Shown here piece after piece: positions 19,645 to 28,879 of a DNA stretch of 64,000 nucleotides. The notes beneath the pieces were generated by a model. It was not told the origin of the DNA, ran no database searches, and saw only the letters and a program-made list of their open reading frames with translations. Source of the DNA: Pseudomonas sp. HR96. Lineage in GTDB: Bacteria > Pseudomonadota > Gammaproteobacteria > Pseudomonadales > Pseudomonadaceae. The DNA lies in contig NZ_CP139141.1 of assembly GCF_034059295.1 (NCBI RefSeq), positions 4,757,001-4,821,000 of the forward strand, given 5' to 3'. Each line of letters opens with the position of its first letter. Position 1 is the first letter of the stretch. Both the position numbers and the translations under genes were made by a program.

Positions 19645-19825
19645 GGGTTTCTCCTGTATGCCCGGGGTATCGGCCAGGCCGGAAGAATCTTCAGTGCCAC
19701 GACACCGTCACGCGAATTCTGCAGTATCGCCGAACAAAGTCCGCTGCCGGTAGTGCAGAGGAACAATGACTACAGCTCGATTGAGGAGTAGCCTTCTGCT
19801 GCGCTTCAATACAAGGAGTCAGTGA

Positions 19826-21277
19826 ATGACTGTTCGCCGTACAAAAATCGTTGCCACCCTGGGCCCTGCGAGCAACTCGCCGGAAGTGATCGAACGGCTG
19901 ATCCTCGCCGGGCTGGATGTTGCCCGCCTGAACTTCAGCCACGGCACGCCGGACGAGCACAAGGCTCGTGCCCGCCTCATTCGTGAAATCGCTGCGCGCA
20001 ATGGCCGCCATGTGGCGCTGCTGGGCGACCTGCAAGGTCCGAAGATCCGCATCGCCAAATTCGCCAACAAGCGAATCGAACTCAAGGTCGGTGACAAATT
20101 CACCTTTTCGACCGCTCATCCACTGACTGAAGGCAACCAGGAAGTCGTCGGTATCGACTACCCGGACCTGGTCAAGGATTGCGGCGTCGGCGACGAACTG
20201 CTGCTCGATGACGGCCGCGTGGTCATGCGCGTCGAAACCGCCACGGCCGACGCCCTGGAATGCTCGGTGCTGATCGGCGGCCCGCTGTCCGACCACAAGG
20301 GCATCAACCGCCGCGGCGGTGGCCTGACAGCTCCGGCCCTGACCGAAAAAGACAAGCAGGACATCAAGCTCGCCGCTGAAATGGACCTCGACTACCTGGC
20401 CGTGTCCTTCCCGCGCGATGCCGCCGACATGGAATACGCGCGCCAGCTGCGCGACGAGTCGGGCGGTACCGCCTGGCTGGTGGCCAAGATCGAACGCGCC
20501 GAAGCGGTCGCCGACGACGAGACCCTCGACAACCTGATTCGCGCCAGTGATGCGGTGATGGTTGCCCGTGGCGACCTGGGCGTGGAAATCGGCGACGCCG
20601 AACTGATCGGCATCCAGAAGAAGATCATCCAGCACGCCCGCCGCAACAACAAGGCGGTGATCGTGGCGACCCAGATGATGGAGTCGATGATCCAGAACCC
20701 GATGCCGACTCGCGCCGAAGTGTCGGACGTTGCCAACGCCGTGCTCGACTCCACCGACGCGGTCATGCTGTCGGCCGAAAGCGCCGCCGGCGCCTACCCG
20801 ATCGAAGCCGTCCAGGCCATGGCGCGCATCTGCCTGGGTGCCGAAAAACACCCGTCCGGCAAGCTCTCCAGCCACCGCCTGCACACCCAGTTCACCCGCT
20901 GCGACGAAAGCATCGCGCTGGCGGCGATGTACACCGCCAACCACTTCCCCGGAGTGAAAGCAGTCATCGCCCTGACCGAGAGTGGCTACACGCCGCTGAT
21001 CATGTCGCGCCTGCGTTCCTCGGTGCCGATCTACTGCCTGTCGCCGCACCGCGACACGCGCGCCCGCTCGGCGATGTTCCGCGGCGTCTACCCGGTGGCC
21101 TTCGACCCGGCAGCCCTGCCGCCGACCGAAGTCAGCCAGGCCGCCGTCGACGAACTGCTCAAGCTGGGCGTGGTCGAGCGTGGCGACTGGGTCATCCTGA
21201 CCAAGGGCGACAGCTACAACCGCACCGGCGGCACCAATGGCATGAAGCTGCTGCACGTGGGTGATCCGATCGTTTGA
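19826..21277 (+). CDS. pykA: Pyruvate kinase
   Basis: A 483-residue pyruvate kinase converting phosphoenolpyruvate and ADP to pyruvate and ATP. It opens MTVRRTKIVATLGPAS, has the nucleotide and PEP-binding LNFSHG and LGDLQGPKIRI, and carries MVARGDLGVEIG of the active site. The catalytic-region signature VAKIERAEAV is intact and the C-terminal allosteric domain is full length. Similarity in length and N-terminus favours PykA (AMP/sugar-phosphate-activated type II). It is single and followed by a REP-like hairpin. Confidence 0.96.
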   Translation: MTVRRTKIVATLGPASNSPEVIERLILAGLDVARLNFSHGTPDEHKARARLIREIAARNGRHVALLGDLQGPKIRIAKFANKRIELKVGDKFTFSTAHPLTEGNQEVVGIDYPDLVKDCGVGDELLLDDGRVVMRVETATADALECSVLIGGPLSDHKGINRRGGGLTAPALTEKDKQDIKLAAEMDLDYLAVSFPRDAADMEYARQLRDESGGTAWLVAKIERAEAVADDETLDNLIRASDAVMVARGDLGVEIGDAELIGIQKKIIQHARRNNKAVIVATQMMESMIQNPMPTRAEVSDVANAVLDSTDAVMLSAESAAGAYPIEAVQAMARICLGAEKHPSGKLSSHRLHTQFTRCDESIALAAMYTANHFPGVKAVIALTESGYTPLIMSRLRSSVPIYCLSPHRDTRARSAMFRGVYPVAFDPAALPPTEVSQAAVDELLKLGVVERGDWVILTKGDSYNRTGGTNGMKLLHVGDPIV

Positions 21278-21287
21278 TCGGCAGCAA

Positions 21288-21327
21288 GATCATGTGGGAT
21301 CGCGGGCTGGCCTGCCCCCACATGATC
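21288..21327. repeat. REP-like inverted repeat between pykA and the flavoreductase gene
   Basis: GATCATGTGGG (21288-21298) and CCCACATGATC (21317-21327) are perfect inverted repeats around a GGGC-TGGC-GCCC core, typical of Pseudomonas intergenic palindromes. It lies between convergent stops and may protect or terminate both mRNAs. Confidence 0.65.
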
Positions 21328-21341
21328 GGCGCCCCGCGCCG

Positions 21342-22280
21342 TTACCCCCGCCCCACGAACACATCCGCCAGCAACTGCCCGCGTGGCAGCCCCGCCAGAA
21401 ACAGCCTTCGCGAAAAACCTTCGACACTGGCCGGTGACCCGCACACCAGCGCCATGGTCTGGCGTGACAGCAGGCGCAGCGCTGCCAAAGCCGTCGGCAA
21501 TTGCTGAGCGGTAAGCAACTCCACCTGCAGCTGTGGATGCTTGTCGGCCAACGTCTGCAACTCGTTTGCCAGGTAGTGCCCCGGGGCATCGGCCGCCAGA
21601 TGCAGCAGGCGGATCGCCCCTTGATGCTCGCTGCGCAGCGCCTCGCGCAGTACCCCCCATAGGGGCGCCAGGCCCGTGCCGGCCGCCAGCAGCCAGAGCG
21701 GTCGGGTCTGCCAGTCCGGGTCGTAGTGCAGGGCGCCGCCACTCAGCTCGCCGAGCAGGATCTCGTCACCCGGGCGCAGTAGCCGCGCCGCGTCGGCAAA
21801 GGCACCGGGTTGCGCACAATCGATATGAAATTCCAGCCAGGGGTCCTCGCCGGGCAGGCTCGCCAGCGAATACGGCCGGGCCACGCCGCCGGCGGTCCAC
21901 AGCACCAGGTGCTGCCCGGCGCGATAGCGCAACGGGCGCTCGGGCAGCAGGCGCAGGCGCAGTACGCTCGGGCTGGGCCAGTCGCAGGCGGCGACACGGC
22001 TGGGCAGGCCGTCGCGCTGGCGGTCGAACACCGCCACCTCGAGGTCACTTACCACCCGGCACTGGCAGGCCAGCCGCCAGCCTTCGGCGCGGCGCTCGGC
22101 CTGCAGGGCGCCAGGGTTGATATCCTGCGGCTCGCCGGCCACGCAGTGCACCAGGCAGGCGTGGCAACTGCCGGCCCGGCAACTGTAGGGTACGGCGACA
22201 CCGGCCTGGTTCAAGGCGTCCAGCAGGTTGCTGCCGGGCGCCACCGACCACTGCCGCGCGCCGACCCGAAGCTCAGGCAT
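21342..22280 (-). CDS. 2Fe-2S ferredoxin-NAD(P)H reductase-type oxidoreductase
   Basis: A 312-residue flavoprotein reductase. Residues 1-85 form a plant-type 2Fe-2S ferredoxin domain with ligands C34, C39, C42 and C72 (CRAGSCHAC spacing). The following FNR-type domain has the FAD motif RPYSLAS and the NAD-binding segment AAGTGLAPLWGVLREAL. This order, ferredoxin first, is that of oxygenase reductase components, but no oxygenase gene lies nearby. ATG 22280 is chosen because it places the ferredoxin fold at the N-terminus. It overlaps the upstream diguanylate cyclase stop by 8 bases, so the two are probably co-translated. The physiological electron acceptor is unknown. Confidence 0.85.
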   Translation of the reverse strand: MPELRVGARQWSVAPGSNLLDALNQAGVAVPYSCRAGSCHACLVHCVAGEPQDINPGALQAERRAEGWRLACQCRVVSDLEVAVFDRQRDGLPSRVAACDWPSPSVLRLRLLPERPLRYRAGQHLVLWTAGGVARPYSLASLPGEDPWLEFHIDCAQPGAFADAARLLRPGDEILLGELSGGALHYDPDWQTRPLWLLAAGTGLAPLWGVLREALRSEHQGAIRLLHLAADAPGHYLANELQTLADKHPQLQVELLTAQQLPTALAALRLLSRQTMALVCGSPASVEGFSRRLFLAGLPRGQLLADVFVGRG

Positions 22281-23379
22281 CGGCCGATTCCCAGGCCGCC
22301 GCGCAACGGTTGCGGCCGCTGCGCTTGGCCCGGTAGAGGGCCTGATCGGCGCGTTGCAAGGCCTCATCGAGGTCGTCGCCGTGGGCCAGCAGGGTCATGC
22401 CTGCCGAGAGGCTCAGGCTGGACAGGTCCAGCCCCGCCGGGCGCGCGGCGGCGAACGCCAGGCGCAGCCGTTCGCAGCAGGCGGTGAGGTATTCGGTGTG
22501 GCTGTCGAGCAGCAGCAGGACGAATTCCTCGCCACCGTAGCGGGCCAATACATCACCTTCGCGCAGGCAGGCGGTGGCCACGCTGGCAAAGGTCTGCAAT
22601 ACCTGATCGCCGGCAGCGTGGCCGTGCACATCGTTGATGCGCTTGAAGTGGTCAAGGTCGATCAGCGCTAGGCCATGTTGGGCTCCCGGCGCCAGCGCCG
22701 CCAGCTCGCGGGAGGCCAGGCGCAGGAAGTGCCGGCGGTTGAACAGGCCGGTCAGTTCGTCGGTCGCCACCAGGTCCTCGAGCTGGCGCATCATGCCGCG
22801 CAGCGTGTCCTGGTGCGCCTGCAGGGCAAAGCGCCGCTGGCGCATGCGATGGCGCGAAGCCTGGACATAGCTGGCGTACATGCACAGCCACGCCAGCACC
22901 CCAAACAGAACGCTGACCTGGGTCAGCGCCGTGGCCGGGCTGGGTGTCTGGCCGTGCCAGGCCTCCCACAGGTTGAGCCCGGCGAAGCTGGCGAACACCA
23001 GCACCGCGCAGCGGATGAACTTGTTGCGGTCCAGGTGAAACAGCCCGAACAGCAGGATCACCACATAGATCACCATGAAGCTGCCGCGGGCGCTTTCCAT
23101 GTTGGCCACCAGCCAGGTCTGCCAGGCAAGCCCCAGCACCACCTGCACTTCGGTCAGGCTGGGGTCGGCATAGCGCTTGTTGGCGCCGGTCAGGAAAATC
23201 CCCAGCAAGGCCAGCTGCGACAGCACCGCGAGGCCGCTGGCCAACGCGGCAGTCAGCAGCGTGGCGTTAAAAAAGCCGCTCAGCACCGCGCCCCAGAACA
23301 AGGCCAGGACCAGTGCATAGGTTCCTGCGGCAAACAGGAACCGCTTGAGCAACAATTTCTGCAAAGCGTGTTCAGTCAC
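22273..23379 (-). CDS. Membrane-bound diguanylate cyclase
   Basis: A 368-residue protein with six or seven hydrophobic helices over residues 12-172, a short coiled linker and a GGDEF domain. The active site is GGEEF at 282-286, and the allosteric inhibition site R273-x2-D276 is exactly five residues before it. It should therefore make c-di-GMP with product feedback. The start is GTG 23379 with GGTGAG seven bases upstream; GTG 23391 is the alternative. The sensory membrane part matches no MASE type I can name. It is the first gene of a pair with the 2Fe-2S flavoreductase. Confidence 0.87.
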   Translation of the reverse strand: MTEHALQKLLLKRFLFAAGTYALVLALFWGAVLSGFFNATLLTAALASGLAVLSQLALLGIFLTGANKRYADPSLTEVQVVLGLAWQTWLVANMESARGSFMVIYVVILLFGLFHLDRNKFIRCAVLVFASFAGLNLWEAWHGQTPSPATALTQVSVLFGVLAWLCMYASYVQASRHRMRQRRFALQAHQDTLRGMMRQLEDLVATDELTGLFNRRHFLRLASRELAALAPGAQHGLALIDLDHFKRINDVHGHAAGDQVLQTFASVATACLREGDVLARYGGEEFVLLLLDSHTEYLTACCERLRLAFAAARPAGLDLSSLSLSAGMTLLAHGDDLDEALQRADQALYRAKRSGRNRCAAAWESADA

Positions 23380-23716
23380 TCGTTGACTCACCGTATTGGA
23401 TGGGATTCCTTCCCTGGCTGGCAGCAAAGAGAATATGGCCAGATGCCACTTTAGTGTCCTGACCGCAAAATAACTATTCAAATTCGTGCGAATGTACAAG
23501 TTTCCTACCGATGGTAGCATTTCGCTACACCACCGGTGATCGCCCAGCCTTTGACCATCGGCGAGTGTGCGCGGCAATAAGCCGCGGTATACTGCGCCGC
23601 CTTTTTGCATGGACGTTCCTGCGTTCGCCCAGTGCACCCGAGCCGGCACGCGCCTCCATGGCCGCAGCCTTGCTCGCCGACTTTATGAATGTTCCCACCT
23701 TCAGAGGAGCGCACCC
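23380..23716. other. Divergent intergenic region between the diguanylate cyclase and fumarase genes
   Basis: These 337 bases hold no convincing gene. A TATACT hexamer at 23588-23593 is a possible -10 element for the fumarase gene, but no good -35 is spaced before it. Small inverted repeats (GTAGC/GCTAC near 23515-23526) lie in the A+T-richer centre near the cyclase start. The frame open from 23567 is not favoured as coding because a far better ribosome site, CAGAGGAGC, precedes ATG 23717. Confidence 0.5.
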
Positions 23717-25240
23717 ATGACCGTGATCAAGCAGGATGACCTGATTCAGAGCGTCGCTGACGCCTTGCAGTTCATCTCCTATTACCATCCCGTCGATTTC
23801 ATCCAGGCCATGCACGAGGCCTACCTGCGTGAAGAGTCGCCGGCCGCCCGGGATTCGATCGCACAGATCCTGATCAATTCGCGCATGTGCGCCACCGGTC
23901 ATCGGCCAATCTGCCAGGACACCGGCATCGTCACCGTGTTCGTGCGTGTGGGCATGGACGTGCGCTGGGACGGCGCCACCCTGAGCCTGGACGACATGAT
24001 CAACGAAGGCGTGCGCCGCGCCTACAACCTGCCCGACAACGTGTTGCGCGCCTCGATCCTGGCCGACCCGGCCGGCAGCCGCAAAAACACCAAGGACAAC
24101 ACCCCGGCAGTGATCCACTACTCCATCGTCCCCGGCAACACTGTGGAAGTGGACGTGGCGGCCAAAGGTGGCGGTTCGGAAAACAAGTCGAAGATGGCCA
24201 TGCTCAACCCATCCGACTCGATCGTCGACTGGGTGCTCAAGACCGTGCCGACCATGGGCGCCGGCTGGTGCCCGCCGGGCATGCTCGGCATCGGCATCGG
24301 CGGCACCGCCGAGAAGGCGGCGGTCATGGCCAAGGAAGTGCTGATGGAGTCCATCGACATTCACGAACTGAAAAAGCGCGGGCCGAGCAACCGCATCGAA
24401 GAGATGCGCCTGGAGCTGTTCGACAAGGTCAACCAGCTGGGCATCGGCGCCCAGGGCCTCGGCGGCCTGACCACCGTGCTCGACGTGAAGATCATGGACT
24501 ACCCGACCCACGCCGCCTCGCTGCCGGTGTGCATGATCCCCAACTGTGCCGCGACCCGCCATGCGCACTTCGTGCTGGACGGCTCCGGCCCGGCCGAGCT
24601 GCAGGCGCCGGACCTCGACGCCTACCCGGAAATCGTCTGGGAAGCCGGCCCGTCAGCGCGCCGGGTCAACCTCGACACCCTCACCCCCGAAGACGTGCAG
24701 AGCTGGCAACCGGGCGAGACCATCCTGCTCAACGGCAAGATGCTGACCGGCCGCGACGCCGCGCACAAGCGCATGGTCGAGATGCTCAACCGTGGCGAAC
24801 AGCTGCCGGTCGACCTCAAGGGCCGCTTCATCTATTACGTCGGCCCGGTCGACCCGATCCGCGAAGAAGTGGTAGGCCCGGCCGGCCCGACCACCGCCAC
24901 GCGGATGGACAAGTTCACCCGGCAGATCCTCGACCAGACCGGTTTGCTTGGCATGATCGGCAAGTCCGAGCGCGGCCCGTCGGCGATCGAGGCGATCAAG
25001 GACTACAAGGCCGTGTACCTGATGGCCGTCGGCGGCGCCGCCTACCTGGTCGCCCAGGCCATCAAGAAATCCCGCGTGGTGGCGTTCGAGGAACTGGGCA
25101 TGGAAGCCATCTACGAGTTCGACGTCAAGGACATGCCGGTCACCGTCGCGGTAGACAGCAAAGGTGAGTCGGTGCACATCACCGGCCCGGCGATCTGGCA
25201 GCAGAAGATTGCCGAGAGCCTGGCGGTCGAAGTGCAATAA
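23717..25240 (+). CDS. Fumarate hydratase, class I (iron-sulfur)
   Basis: A 507-residue class I fumarase interconverting fumarate and malate in the TCA cycle through a labile 4Fe-4S cluster. The cluster-ligand regions ICQDTGIVTVF and VCMIPNCAATRHAHF are visible. The C-terminal beta domain (residues about 330-507) includes LLNGKMLTGRDAAHKRM. Both domains are fused in one chain, unlike the split archaeal type. ATG 23717 has GAGGAG eight bases upstream. It is monocistronic and followed by a hairpin. Oxygen sensitivity of this class usually goes with a backup FumC, which is not in the window. Confidence 0.95.
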   Translation: MTVIKQDDLIQSVADALQFISYYHPVDFIQAMHEAYLREESPAARDSIAQILINSRMCATGHRPICQDTGIVTVFVRVGMDVRWDGATLSLDDMINEGVRRAYNLPDNVLRASILADPAGSRKNTKDNTPAVIHYSIVPGNTVEVDVAAKGGGSENKSKMAMLNPSDSIVDWVLKTVPTMGAGWCPPGMLGIGIGGTAEKAAVMAKEVLMESIDIHELKKRGPSNRIEEMRLELFDKVNQLGIGAQGLGGLTTVLDVKIMDYPTHAASLPVCMIPNCAATRHAHFVLDGSGPAELQAPDLDAYPEIVWEAGPSARRVNLDTLTPEDVQSWQPGETILLNGKMLTGRDAAHKRMVEMLNRGEQLPVDLKGRFIYYVGPVDPIREEVVGPAGPTTATRMDKFTRQILDQTGLLGMIGKSERGPSAIEAIKDYKAVYLMAVGGAAYLVAQAIKKSRVVAFEELGMEAIYEFDVKDMPVTVAVDSKGESVHITGPAIWQQKIAESLAVEVQ

Positions 25241-25260
25241 GGCCAGTTCCAACCCGCCTC

Positions 25261-25291
25261 GCCCCCTTCCACCCTGGCGGTGGGAGGGGGC
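25261..25291. terminator. Hairpin between the convergent fumarase and DJ-1 genes
   Basis: Thirteen-base arms at 25261-25273 and 25279-25291 pair with a single G-U mismatch around a CTGGC loop. It lies between two convergent stops and is G+C-rich with no T-run, so it may act as a REP-type mRNA stabiliser as well as a terminator. Confidence 0.55.
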
Positions 25292-25315
25292 ACAGCCCCC
25301 GGTCGTTGCAGGCCG

Positions 25316-25897
25316 TCACAGCGTGATCCGCGTCCCCAACAATCCCAGAAACCCCGCCAGCCACGACGGATGCGCCGGCCATGCCGGGGCGCTGACCAGG
25401 TTGGCCTGCACATGGGCCTGGTTGACCTCGATATCGATGAAACGGCCACCGGCCAGCTTCACTTCCGGTGCACAGGCCGGGAAGGCACTGCATTCGCGCC
25501 CCTCCAGCACACCCGCCGCCGCCAACAGCTGCGCACCGTGGCAGATCGCCGCGATCGGTTTGCCGGCCTTGTCGAAAGACTGCACCAGCTCCAGCACTTT
25601 CTCGTTCAGGCGCAGGTATTCCGGCGCCCGCCCGCCAGGAATCAGCAGCGCGTCGTAATCGTGGGCCTCGACCTGGGCGAAGTCGTGGTTGAGGACGAAG
25701 CGATGCCCGGGCTTTTCGCTGTAGGTCTGGTCGCCCTCGAAGTCGTGGATCGCCGTGCGCACGCTCTGCCCGGCGCGCTTGTCCGGACAGACCGCATGCA
25801 CGGTGTGGCCGACCATCGACAGCGCCTGGAAGGGCACCATCGCTTCGTAGTCTTCGACGTAATCGCCGACGATCATCAGGATTTTCTTGGCAGCCAT
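25316..25897 (-). CDS. DJ-1/PfpI family protein
   Basis: A 193-residue protein of the DJ-1/PfpI superfamily. The nucleophile elbow [10 protein letters not shown] places the reactive cysteine at C119 with H120 beside it. The conserved acidic residue lies in DYVEDYE near residue 15-18. Length exceeds typical PfpI by about 20 residues at the C-terminus. Family members include chaperones, glyoxalases and proteases, and the residues here do not decide among them. ATG 25897 is chosen; a TTG three codons earlier is possible. It is transcribed alone, next to the cardiolipin synthase gene. Confidence 0.85.
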   Translation of the reverse strand: MAAKKILMIVGDYVEDYEAMVPFQALSMVGHTVHAVCPDKRAGQSVRTAIHDFEGDQTYSEKPGHRFVLNHDFAQVEAHDYDALLIPGGRAPEYLRLNEKVLELVQSFDKAGKPIAAICHGAQLLAAAGVLEGRECSAFPACAPEVKLAGGRFIDIEVNQAHVQANLVSAPAWPAHPSWLAGFLGLLGTRITL

Positions 25898-25959
25898 GGG
25901 GGGCAATGTCCTCGACGTGCGCTCAGGTGCGCCGAGTCAGCATAGCAGCGCCCACCCAC

Positions 25960-27117
25960 TCAGCTGCGGCGGTCCAGCAGGTTGACCACCAGGCGGTCGA
26001 GCCAGCCCCACACGCGCTGCTGCACGCGCCGCCAGAACGGTCGCGCCTCCCAGTCGCCAAGGGTGACCGCCGTGCTCTGGGCAAAATCGCGCTGAAAGCT
26101 CGCCGCCACGTCGGCGGTCAGGGCGGGGTCCAGGGCCTCGACATTGGCCTCCAGGTTGAAGCGCAGGTTCCAGTGGTCGAAGTTGCACGAACCAATGCTC
26201 ACCCAGTCATCCACCAGCACCATCTTCAGGTGCAGGAAGCACGGCTGGTATTCGAAGATCTTCACCCCGCCGCGCAACAGCCGCGGGTAGTAGCGGTGCC
26301 CGGCGTAGCGCACGGAAGGATGATCGGTCCGCGGCCCGGTCAACAGCAGGCGCACGTCGACGCCCCGGGCGGCGGCGCGGCGCAACGCCCGGCGCACCTT
26401 CCAGGTCGGCAGAAAATACGGCGTGGCCAGCCAGATGCGCTGCCGGCCACTGTTCAAGGCGCGCACCAGCGACTGCAGGATATCGCGATGCTGGCGCGAG
26501 TCGGCGTAGGCCACCCGGCCCAACCCCTCCCCGGCCTGGGGCACCCGTGGCAGTCGCGGCAGGCCGAAATGGGTGGCCGGGCGCCAGGCGCTGCGCCGCA
26601 GGTTGGCCCGCCATTGGCGGTCGAACAGCATCTGCCAGTCGGCGATCAGCGGCCCCTGCATCTGCACCATCACCTCATGCCACTCGCTGCTGGCCTGGCC
26701 CGGCTGCCAGAACTGGTCGGTGACACCGGTGCCGCCGACCACGCCCCAGGCCTGATCCACCAGCAGCAGCTTGCGATGGTCGCGGTACAGGTTGCGGCCG
26801 CCGTGGTACCAGCGCACGCGGTTATAGGTGCGCAACTCGATGCCGGCTGCCAGCAGGCGCTCGCGCGAGGTCACGCCAAAGGCCTGGGTGCCGTAGCCGT
26901 CGAACAGGCAGCGCACCTGCACGCCACGCTCGGCGGCAGCGCACAACGCCTGGACCACAGCCTCAGCGCAGGCGCCGGCTTCGACCAGATACAACTCCAG
27001 GTCCACCTGGCGTTCGGCATGGGCAATCGCCGCCAGCATGGGCGGAAAGAATTGCGGGCCGTCGACCAGCAGCTGGAACCGGTTGTCACTGCGCCAGGGG
27101 AAAATCGCGCCCGCCAT
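25960..27117 (-). CDS. Phospholipase D-family cardiolipin synthase (ClsB-like)
   Basis: A 385-residue PLD-superfamily enzyme. The two HKD motifs are complete: H114-x-K116-x4-D121 (DHRKLLLVD) and H296-x-K298-x4-D303 (LHLKMVLVD), each followed by the glycine/asparagine segment. It has no N-terminal TM helices, which distinguishes it from ClsA and fits the soluble or peripheral ClsB type. It would join two phosphatidylglycerols or use phosphatidylethanolamine to make cardiolipin. ATG 27117 is preferred over the GTG at 27144. It is divergent from olsBA, so both lipid pathways share the 230-bp regulatory region. Confidence 0.85.
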   Translation of the reverse strand: MAGAIFPWRSDNRFQLLVDGPQFFPPMLAAIAHAERQVDLELYLVEAGACAEAVVQALCAAAERGVQVRCLFDGYGTQAFGVTSRERLLAAGIELRTYNRVRWYHGGRNLYRDHRKLLLVDQAWGVVGGTGVTDQFWQPGQASSEWHEVMVQMQGPLIADWQMLFDRQWRANLRRSAWRPATHFGLPRLPRVPQAGEGLGRVAYADSRQHRDILQSLVRALNSGRQRIWLATPYFLPTWKVRRALRRAAARGVDVRLLLTGPRTDHPSVRYAGHRYYPRLLRGGVKIFEYQPCFLHLKMVLVDDWVSIGSCNFDHWNLRFNLEANVEALDPALTADVAASFQRDFAQSTAVTLGDWEARPFWRRVQQRVWGWLDRLVVNLLDRRS

Positions 27118-27237
27118 TTCAGCCCGCCCCCCGATTGGGGTCACGACAAGACATAAATTTTCCCGAACATATATTTCGAATCATTTCAGGCGCAACCATA
27201 ACCGTCGCATCGACCGGTAGCAAACCCGCCTTGCCCG

Positions 27238-27277
27238 CTGTCACCCAACCATCACCAAAGGGTCACTTGGCTGACAC
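27238..27277 (+). promoter_or_regulatory. Tandem Pho-box-like array upstream of olsBA
   Basis: Four 7-base half-sites lie at exact 11-bp intervals: CTGTCAC (27238), CCATCAC (27249), GGGTCAC (27260) and CTGACAC (27271). The PhoB half-site consensus is CTGTCAT/C, so the four score 7, 5, 5 and 6 of 7. Two tandem 18-bp Pho boxes 71 bp before the olsB start suggest PhoB activation of ornithine-lipid synthesis when phosphate is scarce. This is a manual match, not a computed score. Confidence 0.65.
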
Positions 27278-27347
27278 CGCGCCTGCATAGCCTGAGCCTG
27301 CCCACTCAGTCTACGGCCGCGCCGATGGCAGGCTCATGGAGACCGCA

Positions 27348-28103
27348 ATGACTCAGATCGCCCGCATCAAGGAGCCTCGCCCGGAACGCCGTCTGCAAGC
27401 CGAGCGGTTGATCGGCGGCCAGGCCTTACGTGAGGCCCAGGCCCTGCGCTACGCCGTGTTCAGCCAGGAATTCGACGCCCGCCTGCAAGGCGCCGAACTG
27501 GGTTTGGACCGCGACACCTACGATTCGCATTGCAGCCATATCGGCGTGCGCGACCTGAGCAGCGGGCAACTGGTGGCCACCACGCGCCTGCTCGACCACC
27601 AGGCCGCCGACGGGCTGGGCGGCTTCTACAGTGAAGAGGAATTCAGCCTGCACGGGCTCAAGGGCCTGCAAGGGCCGATCCTGGAAATCGGCCGCACCTG
27701 CGTGCACCCGGCCTACCGCAACGGCGGCACCATCGCGGTGCTGTGGAGCGAGCTGGCCGAGGTACTCAATCAGGGCGAGTACCGCTACCTGATGGGCTGC
27801 GCGAGCATCTCCATGCAGGACGGCGGCATCCAGGCCGAAGCCATCATGCAGCGCCTGCGCGAACGCTACCTGTGCAACGAGCACCTGCGTGCCGAGCCGC
27901 GTCACCCGCTGCCACCGCTGGACCTGCCGCACAACGTCATCGCCGAACTGCCGCCTTTGCTCAAGGCCTATATGCGCCTGGGCGCCAAAGTCTGTGGCGA
28001 GCCCTGCTGGGACCGCGAGTTCCAGGTCGCCGACGTGTTCATCCTGCTCAAGCGTGACGACCTCTGCCCGCGCTACGCCCGCCATTTCAAGGCGGCCGTG
28101 TGA
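27348..28103 (+). CDS. olsB: L-ornithine N(alpha)-acyltransferase (OlsB-like)
   Basis: A 251-residue GNAT-fold acyltransferase that would attach a 3-hydroxyacyl chain from acyl-ACP to ornithine, giving lyso-ornithine lipid. The family segments [33 protein letters not shown] and YLMGCASI are present. ATG 27348 is used because GGAGACCGCA gives a correctly spaced ribosome site; an in-frame ATG at 27336 would place it internally. It overlaps olsA by one base. Its position behind a Pho-box-like array fits the known replacement of phospholipids by ornithine lipids under phosphate limitation. Confidence 0.9.
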   Translation: MTQIARIKEPRPERRLQAERLIGGQALREAQALRYAVFSQEFDARLQGAELGLDRDTYDSHCSHIGVRDLSSGQLVATTRLLDHQAADGLGGFYSEEEFSLHGLKGLQGPILEIGRTCVHPAYRNGGTIAVLWSELAEVLNQGEYRYLMGCASISMQDGGIQAEAIMQRLRERYLCNEHLRAEPRHPLPPLDLPHNVIAELPPLLKAYMRLGAKVCGEPCWDREFQVADVFILLKRDDLCPRYARHFKAAV

Positions 28104-28879
28104 TGGTCCGGGCGCGCCTGCTCGGGCGCATCCTGCGGATCCTCGGGGTGGTGATGATCGGCCTGCTGATGGCCGGCACCGTGCGGCTGCTGCAACTGAC
28201 CCGCCTCAGCGACTCCAGCGAGCGCCGCCTGCGCTGGTCGCAAGCCTTCATGGCGCGCCTGACCCGGGCGCTGCCGTTCGAGGTGAGTGTGCAGGGTCAG
28301 CTGCCCAGTCAGCCCATGCTGTGGGTCGGCAACCATGTCTCCTGGACCGACATCCCAGTGGTCGGCATGCTGGCACCGCTGGCGTTCCTGTCCAAGGCCG
28401 AGGTGCGCGGCTGGCCGGTGGCCGGCTGGCTGGCGGAACAGGCCGGGACCCTGTTCATCCGTCGCGGCGCCGGCGACAGCCAGTTGACCCGTCGGCAGAT
28501 GACCCTGCAACTGCAAGGGGGTGCGCCTGTGCTGATCTACCCCGAAGGCACCACCACCGACGGCCGCGCGCTGCGAACCTTTCACGGGCGCTTGCTGGCC
28601 AGCGCGCTGGACGCCGAGGTACCGGTGCAGCCGATCGCCATCCGCTATGAGCGTGACGGCCAGCTCGACCCGCTGGCGCCGTTCATTGGCGAGGACGATC
28701 TGCTCTCGCACCTCCTGCGTCTGCTGCGCGCCGAGCGCAGCCAGGTGCAGGTGCACCTGCTGACACCGATCAGCAGCGCCGGCAAGGAGCGCGCGGCCCT
28801 GGCCCATGAATGCCAGCTGGCGGTGCAGCAGGCGCTGTTCGGCGTGGCAGCGCAAGAGGTGCAGCGTCAGGCGGCGTGA
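28103..28879 (+). CDS. olsA: Lyso-ornithine lipid O-acyltransferase (PlsC-family OlsA)
   Basis: A 258-residue acyltransferase of the PlsC family, which would add the ester-linked second acyl chain to lyso-ornithine lipid. An N-terminal TM helix (about 8-30) anchors it. The catalytic motif is NHVSWTD (H78, D83), followed by YPEGTTTDG, the acceptor-binding block. Start ATG 28103 overlaps the olsB stop by one base (TGATG); a GTG one codon earlier is possible. The same motif occurs in lysophosphatidate acyltransferases, so the assignment rests mainly on its pairing with olsB. Confidence 0.88.
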   Translation: MVRARLLGRILRILGVVMIGLLMAGTVRLLQLTRLSDSSERRLRWSQAFMARLTRALPFEVSVQGQLPSQPMLWVGNHVSWTDIPVVGMLAPLAFLSKAEVRGWPVAGWLAEQAGTLFIRRGAGDSQLTRRQMTLQLQGGAPVLIYPEGTTTDGRALRTFHGRLLASALDAEVPVQPIAIRYERDGQLDPLAPFIGEDDLLSHLLRLLRAERSQVQVHLLTPISSAGKERAALAHECQLAVQQALFGVAAQEVQRQAA

